Source: Chondrus crispus (lineage: Eukaryota > Rhodophyta > Florideophyceae > Gigartinales > Gigartinaceae). Taken from it: 64,000 nt of DNA. The notes under the pieces were generated by a model. That model saw only the letters and a list, made by a program, of their open reading frames with translations. It ran no database searches and was not told the DNA's origin. The stretch is from the NCBI RefSeq assembly GCF_000350225.1, contig NW_005178734.1, positions 248,001 through 312,000 of the forward strand. Direction: 5' to 3'. Of this stretch, positions 50,874-61,463 are shown one piece after another (position 1 is the stretch's first letter; each line of letters opens with the position of its first letter). Both the position numbers and the translations under genes were made by a program.

Positions 50874-53800
50874 CTAGTTGTCGACCCTCACGCTGTCCGG
50901 GGTGGACCATAAGTGGAGTTCCGGGGTGGGGAGACGCTTGCGCTTGCAAAACCGCACATCGGTATTGTAATCGATGTAATTTGCGGGTTCCCAGGTGTCG
51001 TCGTCCACGGTGTATCCGTACCAACGAACTCGGAAGAGTGGTATCCCGTCCGGTCCCGGCTTGTGCCTCGTCAGCGCCTCAACCACGTAGGTTTTTGGGC
51101 CCTCCTCTGTAGGGGAAGGAGGTTGTTTCGTCGCCTCAGCGGGCGTGTTTGACGCGTGTTGATATAAGGAATCAACCGCGGCTGACCGGTGAGGAGGGCT
51201 CCCCAGGGACAGGGGGAGGGGTTGACCAAAGGTACACATAGACGCAAATTTAGCGACGTACCTCCCGGCGATCTTCTCTGTACCCGGCGGCGTCTCCTTG
51301 GGGCAGCGAGTGGAGTCCGCGGTCACCGCCGGTGCGGCGGGCTCGGTCGGGGATATTAGCTTTCGAATTTTTCCCGGGTCCCGTGTCCACGTGTCCTGTG
51401 GCCTAGCGGTGAGGGTACGCGTTCGTTCTCTTGGTGACTTATCGACGTTTCGGGCGCCGGTCGCTCGCCGGGGGCGTGTTCCGGTACACCTCCTCTCCAG
51501 GGCATGCGTGCCGCGGCGACCAGGCGACTCTAACCGTGACTGTAGCCGTGGGGGAGGGAGTCCCTCCTTAGACACGGATCCTTCGCCTACAGTAGCGGAT
51601 CTCCTGCTCAATTGGGAAATGACCCGGGCGTGCGTGCCGTCTCGGAGAGCGTGCAGTAATCCCGATGCAGGAGGGCCCCCTTTGGGCTGGATAATTGATT
51701 TCGACCTTGACGGTCGTGCTGCTTTCGCGCTCGGCGTCGCGTTTTCGATCTCGTTCTTATCGCAAGTAGTGTCTTGGTCCTCAAGGTCTGTTGACCTTGG
51801 CGGAGATATATCCGGGTTACCTGTGCCGAGGTCGTCTCTCAGCGGGCGGGGAGGTGCCTCGGCGGGGATGAAGGTAGATGCGTCGCCGTCGGTTGGCGTA
51901 GGTGACGAGGGTTCGGCGTCTGCGGTTATGGTCCGTAGTGGGGGAGCTTTCACAATGCGGTCTCTCGAGACTCTATCTCTCAGGCCTGTAGTCCGGACAA
52001 TGGTCACTGTATGCTCGTCGAGCGCCACCACCGGGAACGGGCCTTCCGTCCGTGGGGCTAACTTGTTATTGACCCGGTCCTTATCCGTCTTCTCATCCAC
52101 TGGCAGGGATGTCTCTCGCTCGATGAGGACTTGATCACCTATTGAGTAGTGCGGTGTCGGCGTCCGCAATCTCTTGTCGAAATCGCGTTTATAGCGGTCT
52201 TGACCGGCGAGCAGCGTGCCACAGGCTGTTGACATTAGCCCGCGTAACCACGTTAAGAAACGGAGCTTATATTGCGTCCGCGAGACATCCGGTTCCAGTG
52301 TAGGGGTCTGTTGGATGGAAAGCGGCGCCGGTGTCCGGGATAAAACAAGATCAAACGGCTTCATACCGATCATGCGATTCACGGTACAATTGTAACCGTA
52401 GGTTAGCCCGTCCGTGAACTGGTCCCAATCGCGTTGGTTGTCGGCTAGGTAGTGCCGTAGGGAGGACACCAGGGTGCGGTTGAACCTCTCCACTTGTCCA
52501 TTAGCTTGTGGGTGATAAGCTGTGGTGAACACGCTTTCAACGCGAAGGATTTTGCACACGGCAAGGAAGAACCTTGACGTGAATTGACTCCCATTGTCGG
52601 AGAGTAGCCTCACTGGGGCTCCGTATACGAAGACCCAGTGTGTGACGAACGCCTGAGCAACGGTCTAGGCGGTAATTCTCTTAAGCGGCACCGTTCGGGT
52701 CAGCTTTGAGTAACGATCAGATATTACCAAGAGGTATCGATTGCCTCTTGGTGTTCTGGGGAGTTCGCCTAGGATGTCAATAGCGATAAACTCCAAGGGT
52801 CCCATCGGAGGGAACGTTTTCAACTTCGCGTTGTGCTTACGCAATTTAATGCGGGCTTTCGCACAGTCGGAGCACCTTCTCACTGTGGCGTATGCGTCGA
52901 CGGACATACTCGGCCAGTACTACCGTTGTCTTAATGTGCAGAACAGACGCCTGCCTCCGGGGTGTCCCGAGGCGGCGGGGTAATGCGCCATATACAACAC
53001 TCGCTCGCGCAGGGTGGTTGGTACGACGATTTGCTCAACACTGTCAAGGTGCGCTTTCCGACAAAGTACCCCTTCCTTGTTCATGAAGAACTTGGAGAGG
53101 CGAATTTGGGCCACACCCTCCCCCTTCTTAAGATGGGAAGCGATCTCCTTACAGAACGGGTCGGAGTGTTGAGCGAGTACAATCTTGTCGTGTGTAATTG
53201 CGGCCTTGGAAGCCGGGGGGGCGAGGGCGAAGCATCCGTCGTGAATGTCGTCGTCCCACTCCTCGGATTCCACTTCCGGCTTGTCTTCGTGAAACTCCAA
53301 AACGGAGAAGCACGGTATTTCTTCGTCGATGGGGACAGTTGTGCCCCCTGTAGACGGTATTCTACTGACGGCGTCGGCGAGACAATTCTTGATGCCCTTC
53401 ACGTACGTGACGTCGAAGCCAAACTCGGCTAGGCGCAAGCGCCACCGTGCTAAACGCCCGCTTGCGTCGGCGAGATTCATTAACCAGCGAAGGGAATGAT
53501 GGTCGGTGTTGACCGTAAATCGCTCGCGTTCCAAGTAAGGACGCAGCGTCTGAATGGCCCACACGATGGCCAAACATTCTTTCTCCGTCGTGGAGTAATT
53601 CCTTTCTGCCGACGAGAGCGTTCGCGACCAGAACCCGACAGGGTATCTGTTACCATCCTCGTGTTGCTGTAATAACGTGCAACCGAGTTGGGCGTCGGAT
53701 GCATCCGTGTCGAGGGAATACGGTAGCCCCAGCCGCGGTAGTCGCAAGATCGGCGGGAAATCAGGCCAGTCTTCAGAGCTTCGAAGGCAGACCTGCGATT

Positions 53801-55686
53801 TTCGTCCAGTTCGGGGAGCCGATCGGGCTCTCCCTTCTTGAGCATGGACGTCAACGGCGCCGCAATCTTGGCGAGGTGGTCGACGAAACGTCGGTACACG
53901 TTACACATACCCAGAAACGAGCGGAGCTCGGTCTGGGTTCGTGGGGGCTTGGCCTCGGCCAAAGCCGAGACATTCTTCGGGTGGACATGAAGTTCCCCGG
54001 GTCGAATGATGTGGCCCAGGTACTCCACGGAGTCCTGAAAGAATTTACACTTGTTCAATTTCAGTGATAACCCCTCTTGTTGTAACGCAGAGAGAATAAC
54101 CTTGACGTCCTTGAGATGGGTTTCATAATCCTTCGAGAATATGATAATGTCATCTAGATAGATGAGGCAGCTCTTCCATCGGTATCCAGAGAGGAGAATG
54201 TCCAACATCCGTTGGAATGTGGCGGGCGCGTTCATTAGCCCGAACGGCATTCGGTTAAATTGATAAGTACCGGCATGACACGTGTCATGTCATTCACGTA
54301 CGTGAACGTGGTTTTCGGACGGTCTTCTTCCGCAACGGGGATTTGCCAATAACCCGAGTTACAATCTAGAGTTGTGAACACGTTCGCTTCGCCGAGCGAG
54401 TCCAGACACTCGTCCATGCGAGGAATCGGGTAAGTGTCCCGTACTGTCATCGCGTTCAAACGTCTGTAATCGACGCAGAAACGGAGGGATCCATCTGGTT
54501 TGGGAATGAGAACCACCAGGGATGCCCATTCTGATTGTGATCGGGAGATGACCCCGCTTGAGATCATCCCATCCACGGCGTCTTATTCGGCTTGTCGAGA
54601 CAGAGGTCCAGCCCGATATGGCTGACATCGAAACGGCTTCGAGCCGAGGTTGAGTTCGATCCGGTGCTGCGTAGCCCGGACTTCCCCGAGATCGCCACTC
54701 CACATACGGGAGTACGGCGCAAGCATGTCACGTACTCGCGTGCGGACATGCGACGGCAGATGTTGGAGGGAGACAGCATCAAATTCTTGGGGATCTTCCT
54801 TCGACGAAGCCGGGGGGAGCTTCTCCCCCTTCTCAGATTGGGGCTTGTCCCCTTCTGTAAATTCCGCCGCTAGGAGGGCGTCGAGAGGTATCGCCGTGCG
54901 TATCATGGCACGCGGATGAGGAGTAACGTACCCCAGCACCTGGTTCTTCGAGAGGCGCTTGGGGGCTGAGGCGAAGTTGGGTACCAAGACCTTGAACTCT
55001 CGAAGTGCGGTGATGTGCGCGACCCCATTCGACAGAGAGACGCGGTGTTTCGCATATAACTGCGGGTCGGGTGCCAATACGGAAAGACCCGTACGACCGT
55101 TGGTCACATGCACCCAGGCTTGCGTCCCTGGTGGTATGGTAACCGGACGAGAAACCTTGAGTTTGGGGGAAACTCGACCCGGGTCGTTTTCATACTCCTG
55201 CTCCGAGGGGAGCGGAGGTGCTTCGGCTCGACGAGTTGCCGGTTTTCTGACGATGGGGACTTTCGTCCCATCATCGAGCTCGACCACCTTCCGACGTGGA
55301 TAGATGGCCTCGAAGAACTTGTCGTTAAAGTCACAGCCCAGGATGACAGGGGCTGCCAGGCGCTCTCACACGATGAACTTGCATTTTATTGTGCGAGTTG
55401 CTAGTCGAACAACGAGGGTGATGGACCCGCTTGTTCGTAACGGCCGCCCATTTGCGTCGGCGATCGTCGGGACTTCCCCCGGTTCGATTAAGCTCTCCCA
55501 TCCTTTGGGCAGGGTGTCGGCGCGGACAAAATTGGAGCCGGCACCCGTGTCCAGGATGGTGAGTTGACGCACCATGATGGAGGTGGGGAGCCCAAGGTCG
55601 GCGTAGACCTTGTAATTACGTCGAGACAGTGTACAAACTGGCTCGACGGCCTTGTCATCGGGGGAGCGCCTCCCGTTGTTAAGAAG
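50874..55686 (-). pseudogene. Ty3 pol: protease-RT-RNase H-integrase-chromodomain, multiply broken
   Basis: Domains in order: aspartic protease (ILDTGAGSNFV near 55560); RT with LRFCVDYRRLNAMT, FTTLDCNSGYWQIPV, MPFGLMNAPATFQRML and the intact YLDD; RNase H (SLDTDASDAQLGC, YSTTEKECLAIVWAI); integrase with the HHCC-like CSDCAKARI, first Asp in FIAIDILGEL, second in LLSDNGSQF and Glu in VERFNRTLV; chromodomain (TYVVEALTRHKPGPDG ... RVRWYGYTVDDDTWEP) at the C-terminus. Lesions: TGA at 55366-55368, TAA just before RT at 54583-54585, a 20-base palindrome-forming insertion near 54282-54301, a one-base loss near 53755, TAG at 52920-52922 and TAG at 52665-52667. The chromodomain would direct integration to specific chromatin marks. 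This copy cannot make a full polyprotein. Confidence 0.93.
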
Positions 55687-55844
55687 TCACGGTCGGCGGA
55701 GCGTCCCCATGCCCGTCGGATCGGGGTTGAAGGGGCTCGCTTGGCGAGCGTGTCTCCGCCCCAAGACGCGGATCGCCGATTTCGGGGGCGGAGGTGACGC
55801 GGTGTCCCGCGATGGAATGTCAGCGATTTTCAGCTGTAGGTCTC

Positions 55845-57923
55845 CTAGTTTTTCGGAGGTGCGGTCTTGCCGCTCGGAGGGCTTGACTTCTCCGAAGCGG
55901 AGGGAGACTTCGACCGCAAGACGGGTGGGATCAGCCGATTCGCCTCGAAACTGAGGAGGGCTACAGCGCGCAAGTATGCGTCTGCCGGAACACGGGCCTT
56001 CTGTGCCGCCGTGAGCTTCTCAAAATTATGAGGGACGAGCGACACATCGCGCATCTTCATGCTACAGTCGGGGTTAATATGATCCCCGACTTTGTAGCAG
56101 GTGTAGCAGATGATTTGCAGGGAAGGTGTCTTCATGTCCCGGGTTCCCTCTCGACCGGCCCAACCGGGAGACTTCTCGCGGGGTCTCGGAAGCCGGGGCG
56201 GGTCCTTGTAGGTCGGCCGCCGCTCTCCGTAGAACAACGAATCCTTGTCGTTGAATGAGGATCCCTCGGTGGGAATTGAGGGTGACCCAGCTGCGGCGGC
56301 GAATGGCTCGTCATTGGCGAGGAAGTTCTCGGCGTCCAGGCCGGTATGATAGCTCGGGGTCAGACCCGCGGTTGTCGATGAGGGCATACTGTCTGCCATC
56401 GCCAACACTTGCTTGGCGGCGGGTCTCGCGAAGTCGACGCGTCTTCTTCCGCCAGCCGTCTGCGCGCGGTAGGCTGCCCCTTGAGGGCGGCCTTCGGCCA
56501 CCGTGTCTTCTAATGAGGATCGGGGGCGATTCTCCCTTGCTTGGAGCACCAACGGCTTGATCGCCGGAAGGAGGCCCTCTATGAACAAGGTAGTGCGTTC
56601 ATAGGGGGAATGGATGTCCCCACACCGCGCGAGGGCGGTTAACATACGAGTCGCATACTCGGTCTCCACTTCGCCGGGTTTTTGGCGTAAATCCCGGACC
56701 ACAGAGAGCGCTTGCTCGATCTGAATATTCGTAGCATACGTACGAAGCAACCAGTTCACTGCTGCTGGCCACGACGCAATCCCTTGATTGCGTCGGAAAT
56801 ATCCTCGATGGGATTCATACGCCTCCTTCGCCGGCGGGTTGAGAAGATGCGGCAAGGCCATTAGAGCCATTGCCACCGACATTTCTGCGTTGTCGAAATT
56901 ATCCTTACATCTAGCCAAAAAGCTGATGACTTTGATCGGGTCGGACCCGTTAAACTTGTACTCTCCCATTACGACGAGGAGATATTGCACGCGCTTACGC
57001 GTCGTGGCGTACACCTTTGCATCGACGGTGGGGTCGGTATTCACGAGACGGTAAGCTCGATAATTACACGCGCCGCGGAAGCGGTGGTTGGTCGGTTTCC
57101 ACACCGTGACACCCTTCGCTTTAGGGCCGAAGGTCGGTTGTGGTACCGTGAATGCCTCGGCTTCGGAGTCCGAATCGGAGTCGGATTCTGAAGCTGAGGG
57201 CGGGGATCCCCCCGAGCAACCGGAGAAATCCTCCGGTTCAGGTCGGCTTCCTTGGCCGGACTTGTGACGGAGGCCTTCGGTCTTGATCTTCTTGTCGCTG
57301 GACGATCTTGGCGACGGGCCTCGGGCGGCCGCTAGGTCCGGGGTAGGATCCCGTTGTCCCTCCATAGTTAACGGATCGGGGAGCGGGATCCCGGCGGCCG
57401 TGAGGGCGGATTTGGTGACGTCGGCGAACAGTAGATTTTCGTCCAACGGTTGTAACGCATGTAACTGCGGATTTGGTCTTGGCTTCGACGCGGTCGACTC
57501 GTCTTGTCCAGCGGGGACGGGTCGTGTTTGCGCCGCTTCCAAGGCGAGGTTACGCCGACGGAGGTCGTTGACTTCCTGCGTTAGGCGATTTACTTTCTCT
57601 CGTAGAGGAAGGAGCGTCTTGTCGACGGTGGACCTGATGTCCTTCTGCCAGGCCCGAGTTAGAACGCCTTCTAGTGCGGCGAGGCGATCACGTCCCTGTT
57701 GAGACTGTACCTCCGCCTGCGCGGCGATTTTACCAGCAACCAGGCTGTCCAACACCTCGCGTATCTTGGCGGTGTGCGAGTTGAGTTTCTCCTCGATCAA
57801 GTTGAGAGAAAACCTTTCGGCTTCACGGAGGCCTTCGCGGCGGTTCCGCGTGATCCACGCCGCGACGGGCGCTGGGACGTCTCTCGGACGAGTGTCATGG
57901 GACGACTCGGAGCCGGTCACCAT
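55845..57923 (-). CDS. Ty3 gag polyprotein
   Basis: 692 residues from the ATG at 57923 to 55845; no stop inside. The N-terminal third is helical with coiled-coil character (LREKVNRLTQEVNDLRRRNL). An acidic Ser/Asp run follows (SESDSDSDSEAE). The retrotransposon gag (capsid-like) domain covers about residues 330-520 (YKFNGSDPIKVISFLARCKD, EVETEYATRMLTALARCGD). A single zinc knuckle near 625 reads C-x2-C-x5-H-x4-C, one residue longer than the usual spacing. It should form the virus-like particle and package RNA. Gag and pol are in different frames here. Its frame is intact, unlike pol. Confidence 0.88.
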   Translation of the reverse strand: MVTGSESSHDTRPRDVPAPVAAWITRNRREGLREAERFSLNLIEEKLNSHTAKIREVLDSLVAGKIAAQAEVQSQQGRDRLAALEGVLTRAWQKDIRSTVDKTLLPLREKVNRLTQEVNDLRRRNLALEAAQTRPVPAGQDESTASKPRPNPQLHALQPLDENLLFADVTKSALTAAGIPLPDPLTMEGQRDPTPDLAAARGPSPRSSSDKKIKTEGLRHKSGQGSRPEPEDFSGCSGGSPPSASESDSDSDSEAEAFTVPQPTFGPKAKGVTVWKPTNHRFRGACNYRAYRLVNTDPTVDAKVYATTRKRVQYLLVVMGEYKFNGSDPIKVISFLARCKDNFDNAEMSVAMALMALPHLLNPPAKEAYESHRGYFRRNQGIASWPAAVNWLLRTYATNIQIEQALSVVRDLRQKPGEVETEYATRMLTALARCGDIHSPYERTTLFIEGLLPAIKPLVLQARENRPRSSLEDTVAEGRPQGAAYRAQTAGGRRRVDFARPAAKQVLAMADSMPSSTTAGLTPSYHTGLDAENFLANDEPFAAAAGSPSIPTEGSSFNDKDSLFYGERRPTYKDPPRLPRPREKSPGWAGREGTRDMKTPSLQIICYTCYKVGDHINPDCSMKMRDVSLVPHNFEKLTAAQKARVPADAYLRAVALLSFEANRLIPPVLRSKSPSASEKSSPPSGKTAPPKN

Positions 57924-58034
57924 GGCGAATACACCTACGATCGGTGCGTGAGGGAAAGACGCAGAGAGGAGAGATAGAAAGGGAAAGTAGGTCAGGGAAG
58001 AAAGAGGACACTCGGATGCACGAGAGTATCGACT

Positions 58035-58054
58035 GTTTCTAGGTCGGGAGACCA
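58035..58054 (-). promoter_or_regulatory. Primer-binding site candidate
   Basis: Three bases inside the LTR border, the minus strand reads TGGTCTCCCGACCTAGAAAC. The initial TGG would pair with a tRNA CCA end. The tRNA was not identified. Confidence 0.45.
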
Positions 58055-58057
58055 AAA

Positions 58058-58704
58058 TGTCGTGCACTACAGCCACGGGTGGCGGCTGTAGGCAGAGCGA
58101 CGCGCGTTCGGACGCGTAAGGAAATTCGGGAGACCACCCGGTGGATGACCGGAACCGGGATCCGGGCGCGGCTTGCGCGGTAGGAAAGTAGCAACGTAGT
58201 CAGCAATAAAGAGGATGAATTAAAGGAAAAACAGAACTAACAGAACGGACAGCACAGTAATTAACGTAGCACTCGCGCGGTTGGGGTCGACGCGCGCGGG
58301 GAAGGCAGTTGGGATTCCAGGGGTGTAGATGGCTCGGTCGGTATGGGCGAGCCAGTACCGAGTCGAGGCTACAACCTGGAATCCAGAAACCCAGGTAAGA
58401 GACCCGAGGCTTCGTGCCTCTTTACTTTGATAATCGGGTTGACTATATAGTCCCCCGTCGCCGTAATGGCGAAGCTAAACTATACTGTAAATTAGAATAA
58501 CTAGGAAATAACGGGTGTAGCCCCGAGGTGACCAAGTACAGCCCTCATAGACCCTAGGGGTCGCGGAGGGACTACAAGTGTCCACGGGGAGGTTCGGTAG
58601 AGCGGCAGGGAAGTCCACGTGTACCCGTGGTACACGTGGTGGCGGCGAGCGTGATTTTTGGCCGATCAGGACAGCTGTCCCGGTACCGAGTACAGTGCAC
58701 TACA
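58058..58704 (-). repeat. Ty3 LTR (5' LTR in element orientation)
   Basis: 647 bases, about 99.7% identical to 47307-47953. It should carry the gag-pol promoter on the minus strand. The same sequence at the other end lies directly upstream of the antisense ORF on the plus strand. Confidence 0.95.
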
Positions 58705-58709
58705 CATCG
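58705..58709. repeat. Ty3 target-site duplication, right (CATCG)
   Basis: Second copy of the 5-bp duplication. Confidence 0.9.
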
Positions 58710-58870
58710 CGGTCACCAAGGATCCTCGCGCAGCTCAGGGAGCTGCGCAATATGTGCGAGGCAGAGGGCGTTACCCTGTCATCGCGCCACATCCCTTCCG
58801 TTCTGAACAGCTGGGCAGACCGGCTGTCCCGCCGCCGAGACAGTCACGAGTGCGAGTTACCTCCAGTCGC
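58710..58870 (+). pseudogene. YR2 RNase H, C-terminal part after the Ty3 insertion
   Basis: Continues the frame cut at 47306: ILAQLRELRNMCEAEGVTLS, then HIPSVLNSWADRLSR, the usual end of the RNase H fold with its last Asp. This directly shows that the Ty3 element inserted into a once continuous gene. Confidence 0.88.
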
Positions 58871-59280
58871 TGCCCGTCTTATGGAACGCAGAATCGCGCG
58901 TCCCTTGTCGCTCGTCAGCGGCCACGAACTCCCTGGCTTTATCCCGTCCTATGGAGAACCCGTATTCCTTCCTCGTCCCGTGCTTCTGCCCGTCTGGTCT
59001 CGGTACCTTCAGAGAAGGCACAGCGGCGTGCTGATTTCGCCCGACTGGCAACGACAAGGCTGGTTTCAGGACGCAATCGCTCACGGAGCTCGCGAACCAC
59101 CCATACCCGCAGAGGCCGTACAGACCTCTCGATGGAAGACCGTCGCGTTAGATTTCGGCAACTCGCGAGCCAGACCTGGGCTTGAGAGGGATTCAGAGCA
59201 GCGCAGCGACTCTTGCCGACTGCAATTGGCTCCAACACTGCGGCGCAGCTCGTGGGCGTTGGTTACTGAACGACCACTCA

Positions 59281-60286
59281 GGGTAACTACCAGGGACACT
59301 GGCAGCAGTTTGCGACATACTGCAACGCTAATAATCTGGTCCAAGTTCCTGCAGCTCCCTCTACAATTTTCAGCTACTTAGGATACCTTTTTCATCGCTA
59401 TTCTGTCCGCGGTGGGTCTATAAGGCCGAACATTGCCGCCATCGCCGCGCAACACCGCCGACACGGCTTCCCCTCTCCCACAGATGATCCCCCTAGTGCA
59501 TGCAACGCGTAGGGGCTATCACGCTAAGGACGCCCGGCGCACCGACGGGCCACCAGAACGCTCTGCTACACTACCGGCTAAGGTCACAGCTTACGCCCTG
59601 CGTTGCGCCCTCCCAGTGCCTATGGGTACACGACAAACGAGCCAGCTGGCGACCCTTCGGGAGTACGGGCTGCTGGTTGTGACGTTCTCAATCGGTGCAG
59701 GCCAGCTAGCGTATGTGAATTACGGACTTTCGATATTCAGACATCGAGGCACGAAATCGCGCTACAGCTGCGCCATTTCAAGTATTCTGACACTGGTGTT
59801 GTGCCGCGCATAGCACTGCGCGTCCCAATTACGAATGACGCGGACGAGATCGGGCTTCTGTTTCGGCGCCTAGCTTCAGCCGCGCCCCGCTCTGGTCAAC
59901 TATTCCCGGATCGCACCCTTCGGAAGGCCGCCTCAGCGGCTACTCTCTCGCGTGTCGTCGCATCTGCCTTGGCGGAGACGGGTACGCTTTCTCCGCCTGG
60001 GCTCAAATTAACTCCACGCTCTCTTCGAAGCGGTGGAATCTCCTGTGCCTACGCTGTCGGGCTTCCGCTTGAGCTCGTCATGCGCCTCTCGAATCACTCC
60101 GACAAGCAAGTTGTTCTCAGACACTACCTGGATCCACAAACACGTCCTTGCGCAGACGCACAATTAATCTTCGCAAGGTTTCGGACAAGTGTGGGAGAAC
60201 GGGTACCGACCGGTGTCGGTAAACGTAACGACCCAGAGGGAGATCCCGCAGGGGTGATCAGACGATACTGGAAAGGCAGGGGATAA
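59281..60286 (+). pseudogene. YR2 tyrosine recombinase, frameshifted
   Basis: The N-terminal core-binding region (WQQFATYCNANN, SYLGYLFHRYSVRGGSI, NIAAIAAQHRRHGF) lies in one frame to about 59500. The catalytic part is in the frame 59603-60286: an Arg-containing block near CRPASVCELRTF, the TPRSLRSGGISCAYAVGLPL block in which the canonical His is replaced, and LSNHSDKQVVLRHYLD with the presumed nucleophile Tyr. At least one frameshift separates them, and the region 58871-59280 has lost its frame too. Inactive. Confidence 0.78.
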
Positions 60287-61014
60287 CTCAGCGTGTACAC
60301 GGGGTGCACGTACCGCCACGGGTGACAGGTGGCGGCGGAATGGCCACGTGTACCGCCGTACGTATAACGTCCAGATCGGGTACAGTAGACTAGAAGGTCC
60401 TACTGTAGGGGCGTAGAAATTAGTGTAATAGGAGTGTGAGCCGGGGGAGTCCCAGCTACCACACGTGGTGCGCGCTCTGCCTACGAATACAGGTGGCAGG
60501 AGTACAGCCACGTGTGCCGCTGTACAGGTTACTCCCCGGTGGAGTACAGTAGAGGTACTCCACTGTAGTGATCCAAAGTAGAAGTGGATCACTACTGTAC
60601 TGCCCGGCCGCCGGAGGTCGACGTATTTAGGGGCAAGGCAGTACGCTCCCAGAGTAAAGGGGGTAGCGACCCCCTTGGTGAGAACTGAAGAAAAAGAGGC
60701 AGATCGTGCCGTGCGGGTTATTCTTGAGGGCCGGAAGCACACGCTCCCCAGTTTGGTCGTTCCGCCGCGTGGTGGAAGTGTATGCCCATTGAGCCCTATC
60801 CCCTCCCGGGTCGCAATTACACTCGCCCGTCTACCGGAGTCATAACCGCCGCCCTCGCAAAGAGGTTGGTGGTGTTGTCATTTTACCGCTGCCGTGGACC
60901 CCCCCTCCGTGACGGGATAAAAACCGAACCGGAAGGATCTATATTATTACAACAAGGATGGTCCACGGGGAAGAAAGCTGCACGTGACGGTGTCACGATG
61001 CAGTCGCGGCTCGG
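60287..61014. other. YR2 3' non-coding region with inverted-repeat motifs
   Basis: About 730 bases with no credible frame. Repeated GTACAGTAG / CTACTGTAC motifs form hairpins, for example TACAGTAG...CTACTGTA near 60383-60412 and GTAGTGATCCA...TGGATCACTAC near 60566-60597. The same motif recurs at 63371-63561. Confidence 0.55.
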
Positions 61015-61055
61015 ATGGCATCTCGCGGAGCGGGCCCCATAGCTACTCGATTACG
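61015..61055 (+). repeat. YR2 split repeat B1
   Basis: 41 bases matching B2 at 61349-61389 with one mismatch. Its last bases merge with the start of A2. Confidence 0.85.
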
Positions 61056-61230
61056 CCCGTGTATTGGTCGATCACACTGCAATTTATCATGCTTCACAGA
61101 GGGCAGGCAGCGGCTGGGGAGTGCACCGTTACCAGGTACTTTCCGGCAGACGGCGGCATGGTATGTATTGTATTAATGCCACTGCGCTGCCTGCCCACAA
61201 CCCGGCTCCTGCGGTAGTCACTCGCTTCTC
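61050..61230 (+). repeat. YR2 split repeat A2
   Basis: 181 bases, uninterrupted, about 94% identical to A1. It preserves the empty TA target of the transposon at 42752-44510. Confidence 0.88.
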
Positions 61231-61348
61231 CCGCCCCACCCGCCCTCGCTCGGGCCGTCTCCCTTGCAGCCCTCTCGTCTTCTGCGTGTTCCATAGTGTC
61301 TCGTAGTTTTCAGCAAGTTTTCAGCAATTTTCAGTAAACAACGTGTCA

Positions 61349-61389
61349 ATGGCATCTCGCGGAGCCGGCCCCATAGCTACTCGATTACG
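61349..61389 (+). repeat. YR2 split repeat B2 and right end
   Basis: 41 bases as in B1; ends at GATTACG, after which the palindromic repeat sequence begins. Confidence 0.82.
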
Positions 61390-61393
61390 CAGT

Positions 61394-61463
61394 AATAGTT
61401 ATTTCGTAATCCCAACTGCGTAAACTCTCTAATAGAGAGTTTACGCAGTTGGGTATTTCGTGG
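61394..61463. repeat. Palindromic repeat with perfect 20-bp arms
   Basis: Arms 61411-61430 and 61434-61453 are exact complements around an AAT loop. The flanks repeat sequences found at 36380-36426. The core GCGTAAACTCT/AGAGTTTACGC recurs in the hairpin at 61967-62009. It looks like a small foldback or MITE family. Both ends of the nest lie within copies of it. Confidence 0.8.

Larger units (their letters stand above)
47307..58704 (-). mobile_element. Ty3/gypsy chromovirus retrotransposon, minus orientation
   Basis: 11,398 bases, bounded by two 647-base LTRs with TG..CA ends and a 5-bp CATCG duplication. In element order (minus strand): LTR 58704-58058, primer-site candidate, gag, protease, RT, RNase H, integrase, chromodomain (ending 50874), a 3-kb region containing an antisense frame, polypurine tract and LTR 47953-47307. 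Protease before RT and integrase after RNase H place it in Ty3/gypsy; the chromodomain makes it a chromovirus. LTR divergence is about 0.3%, so it inserted recently. It lies inside RNase H of YR2. Confidence 0.95.
42663..61389 (+). mobile_element. Older YR retrotransposon YR2, split twice
   Basis: Same architecture as YR1: A1 (42663-44604, 181 bases after removal of a 1.76-kb insert), gag-like, RT, RNase H and tyrosine recombinase regions, B1 (61015-61055), A2 (61050-61230), B2 (61349-61389). A1 and A2 differ at about 11 of 181 bases, so the element is older than YR1. Without its inserts (42752-44510 plus TA, 47307-58704 plus TSD) it is about 5.6 kb, close to YR1. All coding parts carry frameshifts or stops. 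GC content is high. Confidence 0.85.

Noticed and set aside
58578..59381. Frame running from the Ty3 LTR into YR2 RNase H
   Set aside because: It crosses the insertion junction, starts without an ATG, and the part inside the LTR is also present at the other LTR where it stops. It is a chance fusion.
36380..61463. A single 25-kb transposon bounded by the 29-nt inverted copies
   Set aside because: The 29-nt pieces belong to a small palindromic repeat with another copy nearby, and the contents are clearly separate elements with their own ends, so a composite unit is not supported.
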